In this document: in pieces, positions 1 to 8,025 of the stretch | Layout of the letters: the number at the start of each line of letters is the position of its first letter | Numbering within the stretch: the first letter of the stretch is position 1 | From: Streptococcus parasuis | GTDB lineage: Bacteria; Bacillota; Bacilli; Lactobacillales; Streptococcaceae | Reading direction: 5' to 3' | NCBI RefSeq assembly: GCF_021654455.1 | Contig: NZ_AP024276.1 | Coordinates: 1,922,001 to 1,986,000 of the forward strand | Length of the DNA: 64,000 nt | The notes under the pieces: model-generated | The model's database searches: none | What the model was told of the DNA's origin: nothing | The model's input: the letters and a program-made list of their open reading frames with translations, nothing else | Program-made: the position numbers and the translations under genes

Positions 1-177
1 ATAATATTCCTTATAGGAAATACCTGTCATTTTTAAAAAGACAATAATCAATCCTGTAGCTACCAACAGTGGGGTTGTGATTGGATGAGGAAATCTCCGA
101 TAAATCAGCATTCCAATTAAATATGCTGCAATTGATAACATAATACCAAAAATAGGATTGGAAAAAAGTTCAGTCAT
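1..177 (-). CDS. lrgB: LrgB family antiholin-like membrane protein (N-terminal part, runs off window)
   Basis: Reading from the ATG at 177 gives a hydrophobic N-terminus (MTELFSNPIFGIMLSIAAY) typical of LrgB/CidB/YohK proteins, and the frame is still open at base 1, so only the first 59 codons are inside the window. It overlaps the last 8 bases of the lrgA-like gene just upstream, which indicates translational coupling. LrgA and LrgB are known as a paired membrane system linked to murein hydrolase control, overflow metabolism and, in streptococci, pyruvate uptake. The assignment rests on the pairing as much as on this short protein fragment. Confidence 0.75.
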   Translation of the reverse strand, partial: MTELFSNPIFGIMLSIAAYLIGMLIYRRFPHPITTPLLVATGLIIVFLKMTGISYKEYY

Positions 178-550
178 GCATTCCCTCCGCATCAATGTAG
201 TCACCTTCAAACTTCTGTTTCACAAATTGAACAACAAAACCAATGACTAAGATATTTAAAAAAATGGCGCCTAAGATGACGATGATAATAGGAAGTAAAT
301 AATCTTTAATTGCATCAAATCTCTCCATAATCCCCACCGCTGCAGGCAAAAAAAGAATGGTCATGTTAGCCAGCAAAAAATTTCCAACCGTATTAATGTG
401 GCGAAGACGAATTAATTTGAACTCTAGGGCTAAAAATAGGAGGATTAAGCCAATGATACTTCCCGGAATAGGAAGATGAAAAATAGTCGAAATAGCTTCC
501 CCTAAAAATGAAAATACTAGAATAATCATAAACTGAACATATAATTTCAT
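170..550 (-). CDS. lrgA: LrgA/CidA family holin-like protein
   Basis: 126-residue very hydrophobic protein with four predicted membrane segments and the LrgA/CidA signature around LPIPGSIIGLILLFL (about residues 27-41), followed by NFLLANMTILFLPAAVGIM. Family members form oligomeric membrane proteins that act with LrgB in autolysis control and pyruvate transport. I chose the ATG at 550 because a GGAGG lies just upstream; the longer reading to 598 adds a hydrophilic stretch with no ribosome site. The gene overlaps lrgB by 8 bases. A CRE-like site lies about 160 bases upstream. Confidence 0.85.
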   Translation of the reverse strand: MKLYVQFMIILVFSFLGEAISTIFHLPIPGSIIGLILLFLALEFKLIRLRHINTVGNFLLANMTILFLPAAVGIMERFDAIKDYLLPIIIVILGAIFLNILVIGFVVQFVKQKFEGDYIDAEGMHD

Positions 551-708
551 TCCACTCCTCCATTCAACTCCTGTGGCCGTTTGTACTACACGAATCATGT
601 CCCTTACATTAACAATTCCTTCATTTCAGATAACCCTCACAGTATGAAATCATAAAAATTGCTATTCCATACATTAAGTTTACTACTCTGAAATTATTTT
701 TCAAGGCT

Positions 709-722
709 ATAAAACGTTTACA
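709..722 (-). promoter_or_regulatory. Candidate CcpA (CRE) site upstream of lrgAB
   Basis: On the reverse strand the 14-mer TGTAAACGTTTTAT matches the CRE consensus TGWAARCGYTWNCW at 13 of 14 positions. It lies about 160 bases upstream of the lrgA start, in the promoter region. CcpA control of lrgAB is known in other streptococci, so carbon-source regulation is a reasonable inference. Confidence 0.5.
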
Positions 723-771
723 CCCGAAATCCCTTGAAAATAGTTTGCAGATATTTTTTACATATAAATGC

Positions 772-800
772 TTGACAAGATTGGTTTATGGGTGTATATT
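772..800 (+). promoter_or_regulatory. Sigma-A promoter of the padR operon
   Basis: TTGACA at 772-777, a 17-base spacer and TATATT at 795-800, a near-consensus vegetative promoter about 90 bases before the padR start. The -10 runs directly into the inverted repeat at 800-828, so the putative regulator site covers the transcription start. Confidence 0.75.
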
Positions 801-828
801 TTATATATAGTAGATTTTGATATATAAA
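800..828. promoter_or_regulatory. Inverted repeat, probable PadR autoregulatory operator
   Basis: Arms TTTATATAT (800-808) and ATATATAAA (820-828) form a perfect 9-base inverted repeat with an 11-base centre, placed at the expected start of transcription of the padR operon. PadR-type regulators commonly repress their own operon from AT-rich dyads of this kind; binding is inferred. Confidence 0.5.
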
Positions 829-891
829 GGCGAAAAGCATATATCGAAATAATACCCAAGATTACCAAAATAAGTGAAAGGAGTGACTGCC

Positions 892-1218
892 ATGCATTTT
901 CCCGTTCCTGCTGTGTTGACAGAATTTCTCATCATGGCTATTTTGGAATCCGATGATTCTTATGGCTATGAAATCTGTCAGACCATTAAATTAATTGCCA
1001 ACATCAAGGAGTCCGCCCTCTATCCCATCCTAAAACGATTGGAGCAAAATGACTTTTTGACTACTTATTCCCAAGAATATCAGGGTCGTATGCGCAAGTA
1101 TTATAGCCTAACTCAGTTAGGTCACGAAGAATTGGTCCGACTCAAAGATGACTGGGATACCTATACCAACACGATAAACGGCATCATAGAAGGGAGCGTC
1201 CGCCATGACAAGAACTGA
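892..1218 (+). CDS. PadR family transcriptional regulator
   Basis: 108-residue winged-helix protein with the PadR core: FLIMAILESDDSYGYEICQTI (helix 1-2) and ESALYPILKRLEQNDFLTTY (recognition helix and wing), then RKYYSLTQLGHEEL. Start chosen at the ATG at 892, 8 bases after GGAG; an upstream in-frame GTG at 874 lies before that ribosome site. The gene overlaps the next one by 14 bases, forming an operon with a DUF1700 protein and a DUF4097 protein, a gene trio common in Firmicutes. It probably represses this operon and responds to an unknown signal. Confidence 0.85.
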   Translation: MHFPVPAVLTEFLIMAILESDDSYGYEICQTIKLIANIKESALYPILKRLEQNDFLTTYSQEYQGRMRKYYSLTQLGHEELVRLKDDWDTYTNTINGIIEGSVRHDKN

Positions 1219-1960
1219 ATACATGGAGCAGTTAGAAAAATATCTCAAAAAACTGCCCCACAAAGAATATTTTGAAGCCATCAGCTTCTTTAATGAGTAT
1301 TTTGACGAGGCTGGACCAGAGCGTGAAACAGAAATTATAGAAGAACTTGGTTCCCCAAAAGAAGCTGCCAGCGAACTCATTAACAACATGCTCAACAAGC
1401 AAATCCAGGAGGAGAAGGATCAACAAGAACCTGTTCAACTCAACTGGAAACTCTGGGTTGGTCTGGGAGCCTTAAGTATGACAGGTCTCTTCTCTTTCTT
1501 CCTACTCTTTATCATGGGAGAGTTTATCGGAGTCATTCCTCTGTTTGCGACTCTTATCCTCGGCGCCTTTTTCCTCGGTCGCTACTTCCGTAATTTTAGC
1601 CAAACAAAACGAACGCTCTGGTTGGCTATCCTAGCTGTCATTTCCCTGCCTATCGCCATTCCACTTTTGCTCATTCTCCTAGCTAGTCTATTGGGATTGG
1701 TGGCGCTCATCTTGGCCCTCATTGTCGGTGCCTTTATTTTGGGTGTCGGACTTCTCACCAGCGGTGGCTATCTGATTTGGGAAGCCTTTAGCCTTATGTC
1801 AGAAGGTTTCAATATCTTCCTCATGGGGTTTGGCTCAGGTTTATCTTTGATTGGCGGAGCTATTCTCATCTACATCTTGACTGGATTTTTTGCCTACTGG
1901 TCTTGGCGACTGGTCAAGGCTTGCTTCAAATGGATCTTGAAACGAGGTAAACGAGCATGA
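1205..1960 (+). CDS. DUF1700 (HAAS) domain membrane protein
   Basis: 251 residues. The N-terminal about 75 residues (MTRTEYMEQLEKYLKKLP, then EIIEELGSPKEAASELI) match the HAAS/DUF1700 domain, a small helical bundle usually found beside PadR regulators. The rest is membrane: about five or six hydrophobic segments from residue 85 onward, ending in a basic tail KRGKRA. It overlaps padR by 14 bases and the following gene by 4 bases (ATGA), so all three are co-translated. Family members are thought to act with DUF4097 partners in envelope stress or regulator sensing; the precise job here is unknown. Confidence 0.8.
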   Translation: MTRTEYMEQLEKYLKKLPHKEYFEAISFFNEYFDEAGPERETEIIEELGSPKEAASELINNMLNKQIQEEKDQQEPVQLNWKLWVGLGALSMTGLFSFFLLFIMGEFIGVIPLFATLILGAFFLGRYFRNFSQTKRTLWLAILAVISLPIAIPLLLILLASLLGLVALILALIVGAFILGVGLLTSGGYLIWEAFSLMSEGFNIFLMGFGSGLSLIGGAILIYILTGFFAYWSWRLVKACFKWILKRGKRA

Positions 1961-3021
1961 AAAAGAAACTTACCATCGCCATTATTATCGGCTTTGTCAG
2001 CCTGATTGCAGGCTTAATTCTAGCTGGCATTGGATTTTTCACCGGAGGCATAACCCGCTTAGAAGAGGTTGCTGCTCCAACGGAAGTCCATAAGACCTTC
2101 ACAGATTTGAATACCATTAACATTGACTTTATCCCCCATAGCGTCTACATCAAAGAGTCTAGTGATAACAACTATCATGTGACCTATGCCAACTCCGACA
2201 ACAATATCCAAAACCCTCTAAAACTCAGTGAGAAAGACGGCGTCTTAACCCTCTCTGCACAGGAACTAAAATTTGCCATTGAGGGAATCATGCAGTATCT
2301 GGGAGAAAGGTTGGCCCAACGTCGCATCAATGTCTTCTCAGTCACCATTGAAGTGCCTAAAGGGAAGACACTGAAAAAGCTTACAGGATATAGTTCCTAT
2401 TTATATAATTATGGAGGCTTTTCCATTGAGAATGCCCATATACAAGAGGTTGACCTATCCGCTGGTATCTTCCTTGATAATGCACAAATTGACAGCGGTA
2501 AAATCACAGCTGGTTACTTTGAAGCTGTGAATTCTGCACTCAGAAATACCTCTATATCTGCAAATGAATCTTCAGTCAATTTAATCGAAACCAGTTTGGA
2601 AAATGTTACAATTAAAAACTACCAAGAATTGAATGCAAATCAATTGACTCTCCTAGGAAAAAACGTCCTCACTCCTTCCGAATACAGCCTATCTGTTACA
2701 AATATAAACCTAACAGATAAGAGCTTACAAGACATCAATCTGAATATCAGTACACAGCTGGACATCAAAACACTTGCAGAACACTTAGGCTACCACTATA
2801 AAACCCTTGAAGAACTAAAGCAAGCTGTTGGTGATATGAGTTACTTCAACGAACAGGCTGAAAACGTCGGTATTTTCACTAAAGATAAGTATCAAACATT
2901 ATCGATCAAAAAAGAGGAGGATAAACAAACCTTAACTTTGGAGAAAAAAGAGAGCAATAATAGCCTGACCATTACTTCAACTAACGCAACCATTAATCTA
3001 CGAACACCAACCCCCAAATAA
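1957..3021 (+). CDS. DUF4097 family beta-strand repeat protein, membrane-anchored
   Basis: 354 residues with an N-terminal membrane anchor (IIIGFVSLIAGLILAGIGFF, about residues 9-28) and a long extracellular part rich in Thr, Ser and Asn that repeats short beta-strand units, as in DUF4097/adhesin-like beta-helix proteins (for example LDNAQIDSGKITAGYFEAVNS). It is the last gene of the PadR operon and is followed by a strong terminator. The likely role is a surface or membrane-associated partner of the DUF1700 protein; no catalytic residues are evident. Confidence 0.75.
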   Translation: MKKKLTIAIIIGFVSLIAGLILAGIGFFTGGITRLEEVAAPTEVHKTFTDLNTINIDFIPHSVYIKESSDNNYHVTYANSDNNIQNPLKLSEKDGVLTLSAQELKFAIEGIMQYLGERLAQRRINVFSVTIEVPKGKTLKKLTGYSSYLYNYGGFSIENAHIQEVDLSAGIFLDNAQIDSGKITAGYFEAVNSALRNTSISANESSVNLIETSLENVTIKNYQELNANQLTLLGKNVLTPSEYSLSVTNINLTDKSLQDINLNISTQLDIKTLAEHLGYHYKTLEELKQAVGDMSYFNEQAENVGIFTKDKYQTLSIKKEEDKQTLTLEKKESNNSLTITSTNATINLRTPTPK

Positions 3022-3033
3022 CCACATCAACCA

Positions 3034-3066
3034 AAAACCAACTGTTCACATGGAGCAGTTGGTTTT
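3034..3066. terminator. Bidirectional terminator between the padR operon and the YhgE-type gene
   Basis: Perfect 11-base stem AAAACCAACTG / CAGTTGGTTTT with an 11-base loop. A and T runs on both sides let it serve both the forward padR operon and the convergent reverse gene. Confidence 0.85.
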
Positions 3067-3070
3067 ATTC

Positions 3071-5530
3071 TTATTCATTTTTTTGATTATAAATCAAGAG
3101 ACCTAGTCCCATAAAGCCTACTAAGAAGAGGCTCAGCATCCAAACTTGATGACTACTATTTCCAACCATAGAAATGGTTTGACGAAGACCTGAAACAGAA
3201 TACGTCATTGGAAGATAAGGCTGAATGACTTGGAAGAAGCGTGGGCTAAGTTCGATTGGGTAGGTACCTGCGCTTGATCCAAGCTGTAGTAACAAGATAA
3301 TTAAACTTGCGAAGGAGCCGAAACGATTGTTCCAACCCACCAAGGCTGTAACGAGGGCCATAAAGGTCCATGAAGCTAAGAGGATTAATCCCAAGGTTGC
3401 CATAGGATGAGCTGGATCGATTCCAATCAAGCGAAGAACACCGTACAGAATCAGTGCTGCTAGGCTGGCTATCGTACCATTAAGTAACAATTTCCCTTTA
3501 GCCCAATCCCAACGATTCTTGTAGGAGCGATTGTCAATGTGTTTGACAAAAATAACATTCGCTGACAAGGCTGCAACCATTAGTGCGACAGATACCATAT
3601 AAGGAGCCATTCCGACACCGTTGGTCTTCACATCATCTTGGTCGCTGTGTTCCAAGGTGACTGGTTGAGAAACTGCTTGTGCATTTTTGTCTTCTACAGA
3701 GATGACTGATAGTTGTTGACTGGCTGAACTGAGTGAATTTGTTAAGGTTTCACTTCCGACAAGTAGGGTCGAAATACCACTTGTCAAGGTTTGCCCACCA
3801 CTAGCTAATTGATCCGCACCAGCAATTAATTGCTGACTACCAGAAGCCAGTTGTCCTGAACCGCTGACAAGTTGACTAGAGTTAGCAGCTAAGGTTGCCA
3901 ATCCTGATGTTAACTGGCTACCTCCAGATTGGATACTACTGTTGTTAGCAACCAACTGAGCTCCACCCTCTGCTAGTTGGGCAACACCTGCTGTATATGC
4001 TGTCACCCCTGACATGAGTTGACTAGCTCCACTTGACAGTTGCGTTTGAAGTTGACTCACACCACTCGTCAAGGCTTGAGTTCCTGGTAGAACTTGCTGG
4101 TTCAAAGCTGTGTTGACCTGACTCAAGCCACTTGATAGGTTTTTAATGGCTGTTGTAGCACCTGGCAATGCCTGATTGGCAGCTGTGTTGATCTGACCGA
4201 CAGCTAATTGCAATTGACCTAATTGCGTTCCAAGACCAGAAAGACTTTGTAGACTAGATAAGGCTTGACTCAGTTGAGATAATTGGCCCAAAATCGTTTG
4301 GGCTGCTGCCACTGTTGTAGAAGGCGAATTTTGGAGGGCTCCAACCAATTCAGCTTGCTGATCAGCTGTCAAGTTTTGATAGGTAGCCGTTGCTTGTAAG
4401 GCTGCAATACTGGCTGTTTTATCGGCTTGTGCTGCAGTTAACAATCCTTGAGCTTGAGCACCCATCTCCGTCAAGAGGCTAGATAGAGTAGTGGTATCTA
4501 CTGCAACTCCTCCGATACTTGATAGGCTATCATTTAATTGGTTGATGGCCGCTTGCAGCTGAGGAAGTCCAGTCAATAAGGCCTGTATCTGACTAGACTG
4601 TTCAGCAGACAAACTAGTTGAACTAGCGAGTTGTTCCAAGCCTGCCTGCAATTGATTGGCACCCGTTACCAGTTGTTCAACCTGACTTGCTCCTGATTTT
4701 AATTGTCCCACCCCAGCGATGAGCTGAGAGGAATTGGCATTTAATTGCTCGGCACCTGAAGCAAGACTAGCTACCCCATTTGTGTAAGTTGTTAAGCCAC
4801 TGGAAAGTGTTTGACTTCCTGAAGCAGCCTGATTGACTCCATCTGTGTAAGACACAACTCCAGTGGCCAATTGGTTTGCTCCTGTCACAAGTGATTGACC
4901 TGATGAAGATAAGGTAGATAGGCCTGATGATAGAGTCTGACTTCCGGTTTCTAATTGACTAGCTCCATCTGTCAATTGTTGACTTCCATCTGCCGCCTCA
5001 ACCATACCAGATTGAATCTCTCCCATGCTGTCAAAAACAGCCGAGGTGTATGTTTCGGTAATCGTCTCTGAAACAGATGCTTTCAATTTTTCCATGGCTG
5101 ACTCGCCCATCTTAGAAGCGACAAAGCTGTGACCTTTAGAGGTTTGATAGGAAATTGTTAGATGCTCTGGCTGGTCCGTTAAGAGACTAGAAGCTTTTTC
5201 TGACAAATCTTCTGGTAGGGTAATGACCATATAATAGTCCCCTTCTTCCAAACCTCTTTCTGCATCTTTTTCTGATACAAAGTGGAAATCCAGACTCTTG
5301 CTTTCTTTCATATTATCTACCATATCATCACCAATGGTTAAGGTTTTATCTTGAAAGGTTGCAGACTGATCTTGGTTTACAACTGCTACAGGTAGCTGAT
5401 CCAATCGTCCATAAGGATCCCACATAGAGGTTAGGAAACTAACATTGTATAAGGCCGGGACACAAGCTATACCAATAATGGTAATCAAGGTCATTGGTCG
5501 AGTGAAAAAATTCTTTACTTTTTCTGACAT
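3071..5530 (-). CDS. YhgE/Pip domain membrane protein
   Basis: 819 residues. An N-terminal membrane segment (PMTLITIIGIACVPALYNV) is followed by a YhgE/Pip extracellular domain (LPVAVVNQDQSATFQ, DYYMVITLPEDLSEK). A very long region of heptad-like units of the pattern GxxxLxxGxxxL fills about residues 190-620. The C-terminus has about five membrane segments of the ABC-2 type, including a GTYPIELSPRFFQ loop. Start at 5530 has AAGGAGT upstream; the longer reading to 5575 crosses the promoter. Relatives include phage infection protein Pip and EsaA of type VII secretion, but no esx genes are nearby. Transcribed divergently from a TetR regulator whose palindrome occurs in both leaders. Confidence 0.85.
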   Translation of the reverse strand: MSEKVKNFFTRPMTLITIIGIACVPALYNVSFLTSMWDPYGRLDQLPVAVVNQDQSATFQDKTLTIGDDMVDNMKESKSLDFHFVSEKDAERGLEEGDYYMVITLPEDLSEKASSLLTDQPEHLTISYQTSKGHSFVASKMGESAMEKLKASVSETITETYTSAVFDSMGEIQSGMVEAADGSQQLTDGASQLETGSQTLSSGLSTLSSSGQSLVTGANQLATGVVSYTDGVNQAASGSQTLSSGLTTYTNGVASLASGAEQLNANSSQLIAGVGQLKSGASQVEQLVTGANQLQAGLEQLASSTSLSAEQSSQIQALLTGLPQLQAAINQLNDSLSSIGGVAVDTTTLSSLLTEMGAQAQGLLTAAQADKTASIAALQATATYQNLTADQQAELVGALQNSPSTTVAAAQTILGQLSQLSQALSSLQSLSGLGTQLGQLQLAVGQINTAANQALPGATTAIKNLSSGLSQVNTALNQQVLPGTQALTSGVSQLQTQLSSGASQLMSGVTAYTAGVAQLAEGGAQLVANNSSIQSGGSQLTSGLATLAANSSQLVSGSGQLASGSQQLIAGADQLASGGQTLTSGISTLLVGSETLTNSLSSASQQLSVISVEDKNAQAVSQPVTLEHSDQDDVKTNGVGMAPYMVSVALMVAALSANVIFVKHIDNRSYKNRWDWAKGKLLLNGTIASLAALILYGVLRLIGIDPAHPMATLGLILLASWTFMALVTALVGWNNRFGSFASLIILLLQLGSSAGTYPIELSPRFFQVIQPYLPMTYSVSGLRQTISMVGNSSHQVWMLSLFLVGFMGLGLLIYNQKNE

Positions 5531-5540
5531 AATTAACTCC

Positions 5541-5559
5541 TTTAGACATCCTGTCCAAA
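5541..5559. promoter_or_regulatory. TetR-type operator in the YhgE leader
   Basis: TTTAGACA (5541-5548) and TGTCCAAA (5552-5559) form an 8-base inverted repeat with a 3-base centre and one mismatch. It matches the perfect palindrome before the tetR gene and lies between the YhgE transcription start and its ATG, a roadblock position. Confidence 0.7.
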
Positions 5560-5573
5560 AACTGATAAAATAC

Positions 5574-5601
5574 ATTATACAAGTATCATTTTCAAAATCA
5601 A
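5574..5601 (-). promoter_or_regulatory. Promoter of the YhgE-type gene
   Basis: On the reverse strand TTGATT (5601-5596), a 16-base spacer and TATAAT (5579-5574). Transcription would start near 5567, upstream of the operator at 5541-5559. Confidence 0.65.
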
Positions 5602-5614
5602 GTAGGAAGAATCG

Positions 5615-5637
5615 TTTTTAGACAATGTGTCTAAAAA
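5615..5637. promoter_or_regulatory. Perfect TetR-type operator before tetR
   Basis: Arms TTTTTAGACA (5615-5624) and TGTCTAAAAA (5628-5637) are exact inverted repeats around a 3-base centre, ending just before the ribosome site of the tetR gene. It shares the TAGACA-N3-TGTC core with the site at 5541, which suggests one regulator controls both directions. Confidence 0.75.
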
Positions 5638-5655
5638 TGTTCAAAAGGAGAAAAT

Positions 5656-6189
5656 ATGGGAACAGATAATCGAAAAGAACGAACTCGTCAAGCCATTTTA
5701 GAAGCAATGGTGACTTGCTTAGAAACTCAAGGATTTAATGAGATTACAACCACCCATCTCGCTCAGACAGCAGGAATTAGTCGCTCTAGTTTTTATACCC
5801 ACTATAAGGATAAATATGAATTGATTGACTCCTACCAACAAGGCTTATTTCACAAGTTAGAGACCATATTTGATCGCTATGATGGAAATCGACAGTCCTC
5901 TTTCTTAGAAATTTTTGAACTACTCTACCGTGAAAAATTATTGTCATCCTTACTGACCCATAACGGAACTCAAGAAATCCAAAATTTCCTCATCAATAAA
6001 GTTAGATTATTGATCGCAAACGATTTAGCTGAACGTTTGGGAAAAGAAGATTTATCACCACTTGAAAACGAGTACCGAAGCATTTATTTTTCACATGCCT
6101 TCTTTGGAATCATTCAAGTATGGATAAAAAATGGGAAGCAAGAATCTCCTCAATATATGACCGATTTCCTTATTAAAATGTTGCCGTAA
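5656..6189 (+). CDS. TetR/AcrR family transcriptional regulator
   Basis: 177 residues. The N-terminal HTH is clear: RTRQAILEAMVTCLETQGF, ITTTHLAQTAGISRSSFYTHY, then KDKYELIDSYQ. The C-terminal ligand domain ends SHAFFGIIQVWIKNGKQESP, typical of streptococcal TetR proteins with the TetR_C_8 type domain. AAAGGAG precedes the ATG. It is divergent from the YhgE-type membrane gene and has a matching palindrome in its own leader, so it very likely represses itself and that gene. The ligand is unknown. Confidence 0.85.
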   Translation: MGTDNRKERTRQAILEAMVTCLETQGFNEITTTHLAQTAGISRSSFYTHYKDKYELIDSYQQGLFHKLETIFDRYDGNRQSSFLEIFELLYREKLLSSLLTHNGTQEIQNFLINKVRLLIANDLAERLGKEDLSPLENEYRSIYFSHAFFGIIQVWIKNGKQESPQYMTDFLIKMLP

Positions 6190-6268
6190 TGCTTCATTTT
6201 TGTTCCAAATCTCCTTAATTGTGTTATACTAAATATTGCGCAAACGTTTTCAGCGAGGAGATTCAGAT

Positions 6269-7252
6269 ATGATTCAAGCAGAGCATCTATCAAAAACATA
6301 TTCAGTTATAGATAAGGAAGTCGGTTTAAAAGGATCAATCAAAGCCTTTTTCAAACCAAAGAAAAAATTAATTCCAGCGGTCCAAGACATTTCCTTGCAA
6401 GTTGAGAAAGGAGAAATTATTGGATATATTGGCTCAAATGGTTCTGGTAAGTCAACCACAATCAAAATGTTAACTGGAGTCTTATTTCCTGACCAAGGAC
6501 AAGTTCGCATCAACGGGTTGAACCCACAAGAGCAACGTAAGGAAGTGAATAAGCAAATTGGCGTCCTCTTTGGGCAAAAATCGCATCTTGATTGGAATTT
6601 ACCCGTACAGGAATCTTTTATTCTACACGCCAAAATTTATGATGTTCCAGATCAGCTATTTAAAGAGAGATTAGCTGTCTTGATTGACTTATTGGATTTG
6701 GCAGACATCATGAAGCAACCTATCCGTAACCTCTCTTTAGGACAACGAGTTCGCTGTGAATTTGCGGCTATCTTTATTCACCAACCTGCCGTTGTCTTTT
6801 TGGACGAACCGACCATCGGCTTGGATGCCAGCGTAAAGGAGACTATTCGCTCCTTTATTCGCTACATGAATCAAGAATATCAAACCACCTTTTTGATTAC
6901 ATCCCATGATATGAAGGACATTGAGAGTCTCTGTGAGCGGATTTTCATCATTGATAAAGGCAAAAAAGTTTACGATGGCTCTCTGACCGTCCTCAAAGAA
7001 CGCTTTTCCACTATCAAAACCATCCTTTTTTCCACAGAAAAACCAATCGAACAGGACTTACAATTGGAAGGCTTGGAATTTGTTCGAAAAGATGATTTTC
7101 ACTTTGAAATCCACTACCAAAGTAAAGTTTGGACCAGTGCTCAGGTGATTGAGCAAGTCTTCAATCACTTTACTGTGGAAGATGTTACCATGAAAGAATT
7201 GGAAATTGAGACCATGGTCCGCCAAATTTATGAGGAGGGTATTCATGCGTAA
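6269..7252 (+). CDS. ABC-2 type exporter ATP-binding protein
   Basis: 327-residue ATPase with Walker A GSNGSGKSTTIK, signature LSLGQRVRCEFA, Walker B AVVFLDEPTIGLD and the switch histidine in ITSHDMKDIE. The N-terminal insert GLKGSIKAFFKPKKKLIPAV is typical of the COG4586 group. Start at 6269 has GAGGAG 8 bases upstream. The last 8 bases overlap the first permease gene. Together with the next two genes it forms a complete three-component exporter; relatives are uncharacterised or linked to drug and peptide efflux. Confidence 0.88.
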   Translation: MIQAEHLSKTYSVIDKEVGLKGSIKAFFKPKKKLIPAVQDISLQVEKGEIIGYIGSNGSGKSTTIKMLTGVLFPDQGQVRINGLNPQEQRKEVNKQIGVLFGQKSHLDWNLPVQESFILHAKIYDVPDQLFKERLAVLIDLLDLADIMKQPIRNLSLGQRVRCEFAAIFIHQPAVVFLDEPTIGLDASVKETIRSFIRYMNQEYQTTFLITSHDMKDIESLCERIFIIDKGKKVYDGSLTVLKERFSTIKTILFSTEKPIEQDLQLEGLEFVRKDDFHFEIHYQSKVWTSAQVIEQVFNHFTVEDVTMKELEIETMVRQIYEEGIHA

Positions 7253-8024
7253 ATATTTCTATATGACCCGCCTGACTATGATGACTGCCTTACAATATAA
7301 GGCCTTCTTTGTGGCCACCTTCGTTTCACTGGCAGTGAAGATCTTGGTGGCTCTCTATGTCTGGAAAACTATTTTCTTTACTCAATCTGAAGTCAACGGT
7401 TTTACCTTGCAAACTTTTACCACTTATATTATTTTCGCCAATTTACTAGCCAGTTTGAATTCTTTCTCACTGGGTGAAGATTTATCTTATAGTATTTTGA
7501 AAGGGAGCATTGCTGGAGAATTTCTCAGACCCTACTCCTTTATCCTAGCCCTCTTTTTCAAAGATTTAGGAAATAAACTGTTGGAACTCTTTAAATTTGG
7601 ACTCGTATTTATCGGAATCTTGCTTGTTCATCAAGATTTCTATTTGCCTGATGGGAAAACATTGCTCCTTTTTCTCGTCAGCTCCATCCTCGGCATGTTT
7701 ATCGTCCAGCTACTTGATATGGCTTTTGGATTTTTGGCTTTTTTTACCGTCAACGCTTGGGGCGTTATGCTCTTGAGAACCGGTCTCTTCAATCTAGCCT
7801 CTGGAGCACTCTTGCCACTCAGCTTTTATCCAAAGGCCGTGGAAAACTTTTTAAAGCTATTGCCCTATAATTATGCTGTTAATGTCCCTATCTCCATTTT
7901 ACTTGGGCAAGAAAGTGATCTAAGGGCTTTGGGCTTGCAAGTTCTTTGGATACCTTTTCTCGCTCTTTTTATTGCAGGCCTTTGGTCTCAAGCCAAACGA
8001 CGCATTGTCATTTTTGGAGGTTAA
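7245..8024 (+). CDS. ABC-2 family transporter permease, first subunit
   Basis: 259-residue integral membrane protein with about six hydrophobic segments and no ATPase motifs, matching the COG4587 permease group that pairs with COG4586 ATPases. The ATG at 7245 follows GAGGAGG and overlaps the ATPase gene by 8 bases, so this start is preferred to the upstream one at 7206. The substrate is unknown. Confidence 0.82.
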   Translation: MRKYFYMTRLTMMTALQYKAFFVATFVSLAVKILVALYVWKTIFFTQSEVNGFTLQTFTTYIIFANLLASLNSFSLGEDLSYSILKGSIAGEFLRPYSFILALFFKDLGNKLLELFKFGLVFIGILLVHQDFYLPDGKTLLLFLVSSILGMFIVQLLDMAFGFLAFFTVNAWGVMLLRTGLFNLASGALLPLSFYPKAVENFLKLLPYNYAVNVPISILLGQESDLRALGLQVLWIPFLALFIAGLWSQAKRRIVIFGG

Positions 8025-8025
8025 C

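Noticed and set aside
3071-5530. YhgE-type protein as a prophage tail tape-measure protein because of its long repeats
   Set aside because: The N- and C-terminal membrane segments and the Pip domain fit YhgE, and no phage genes are nearby.
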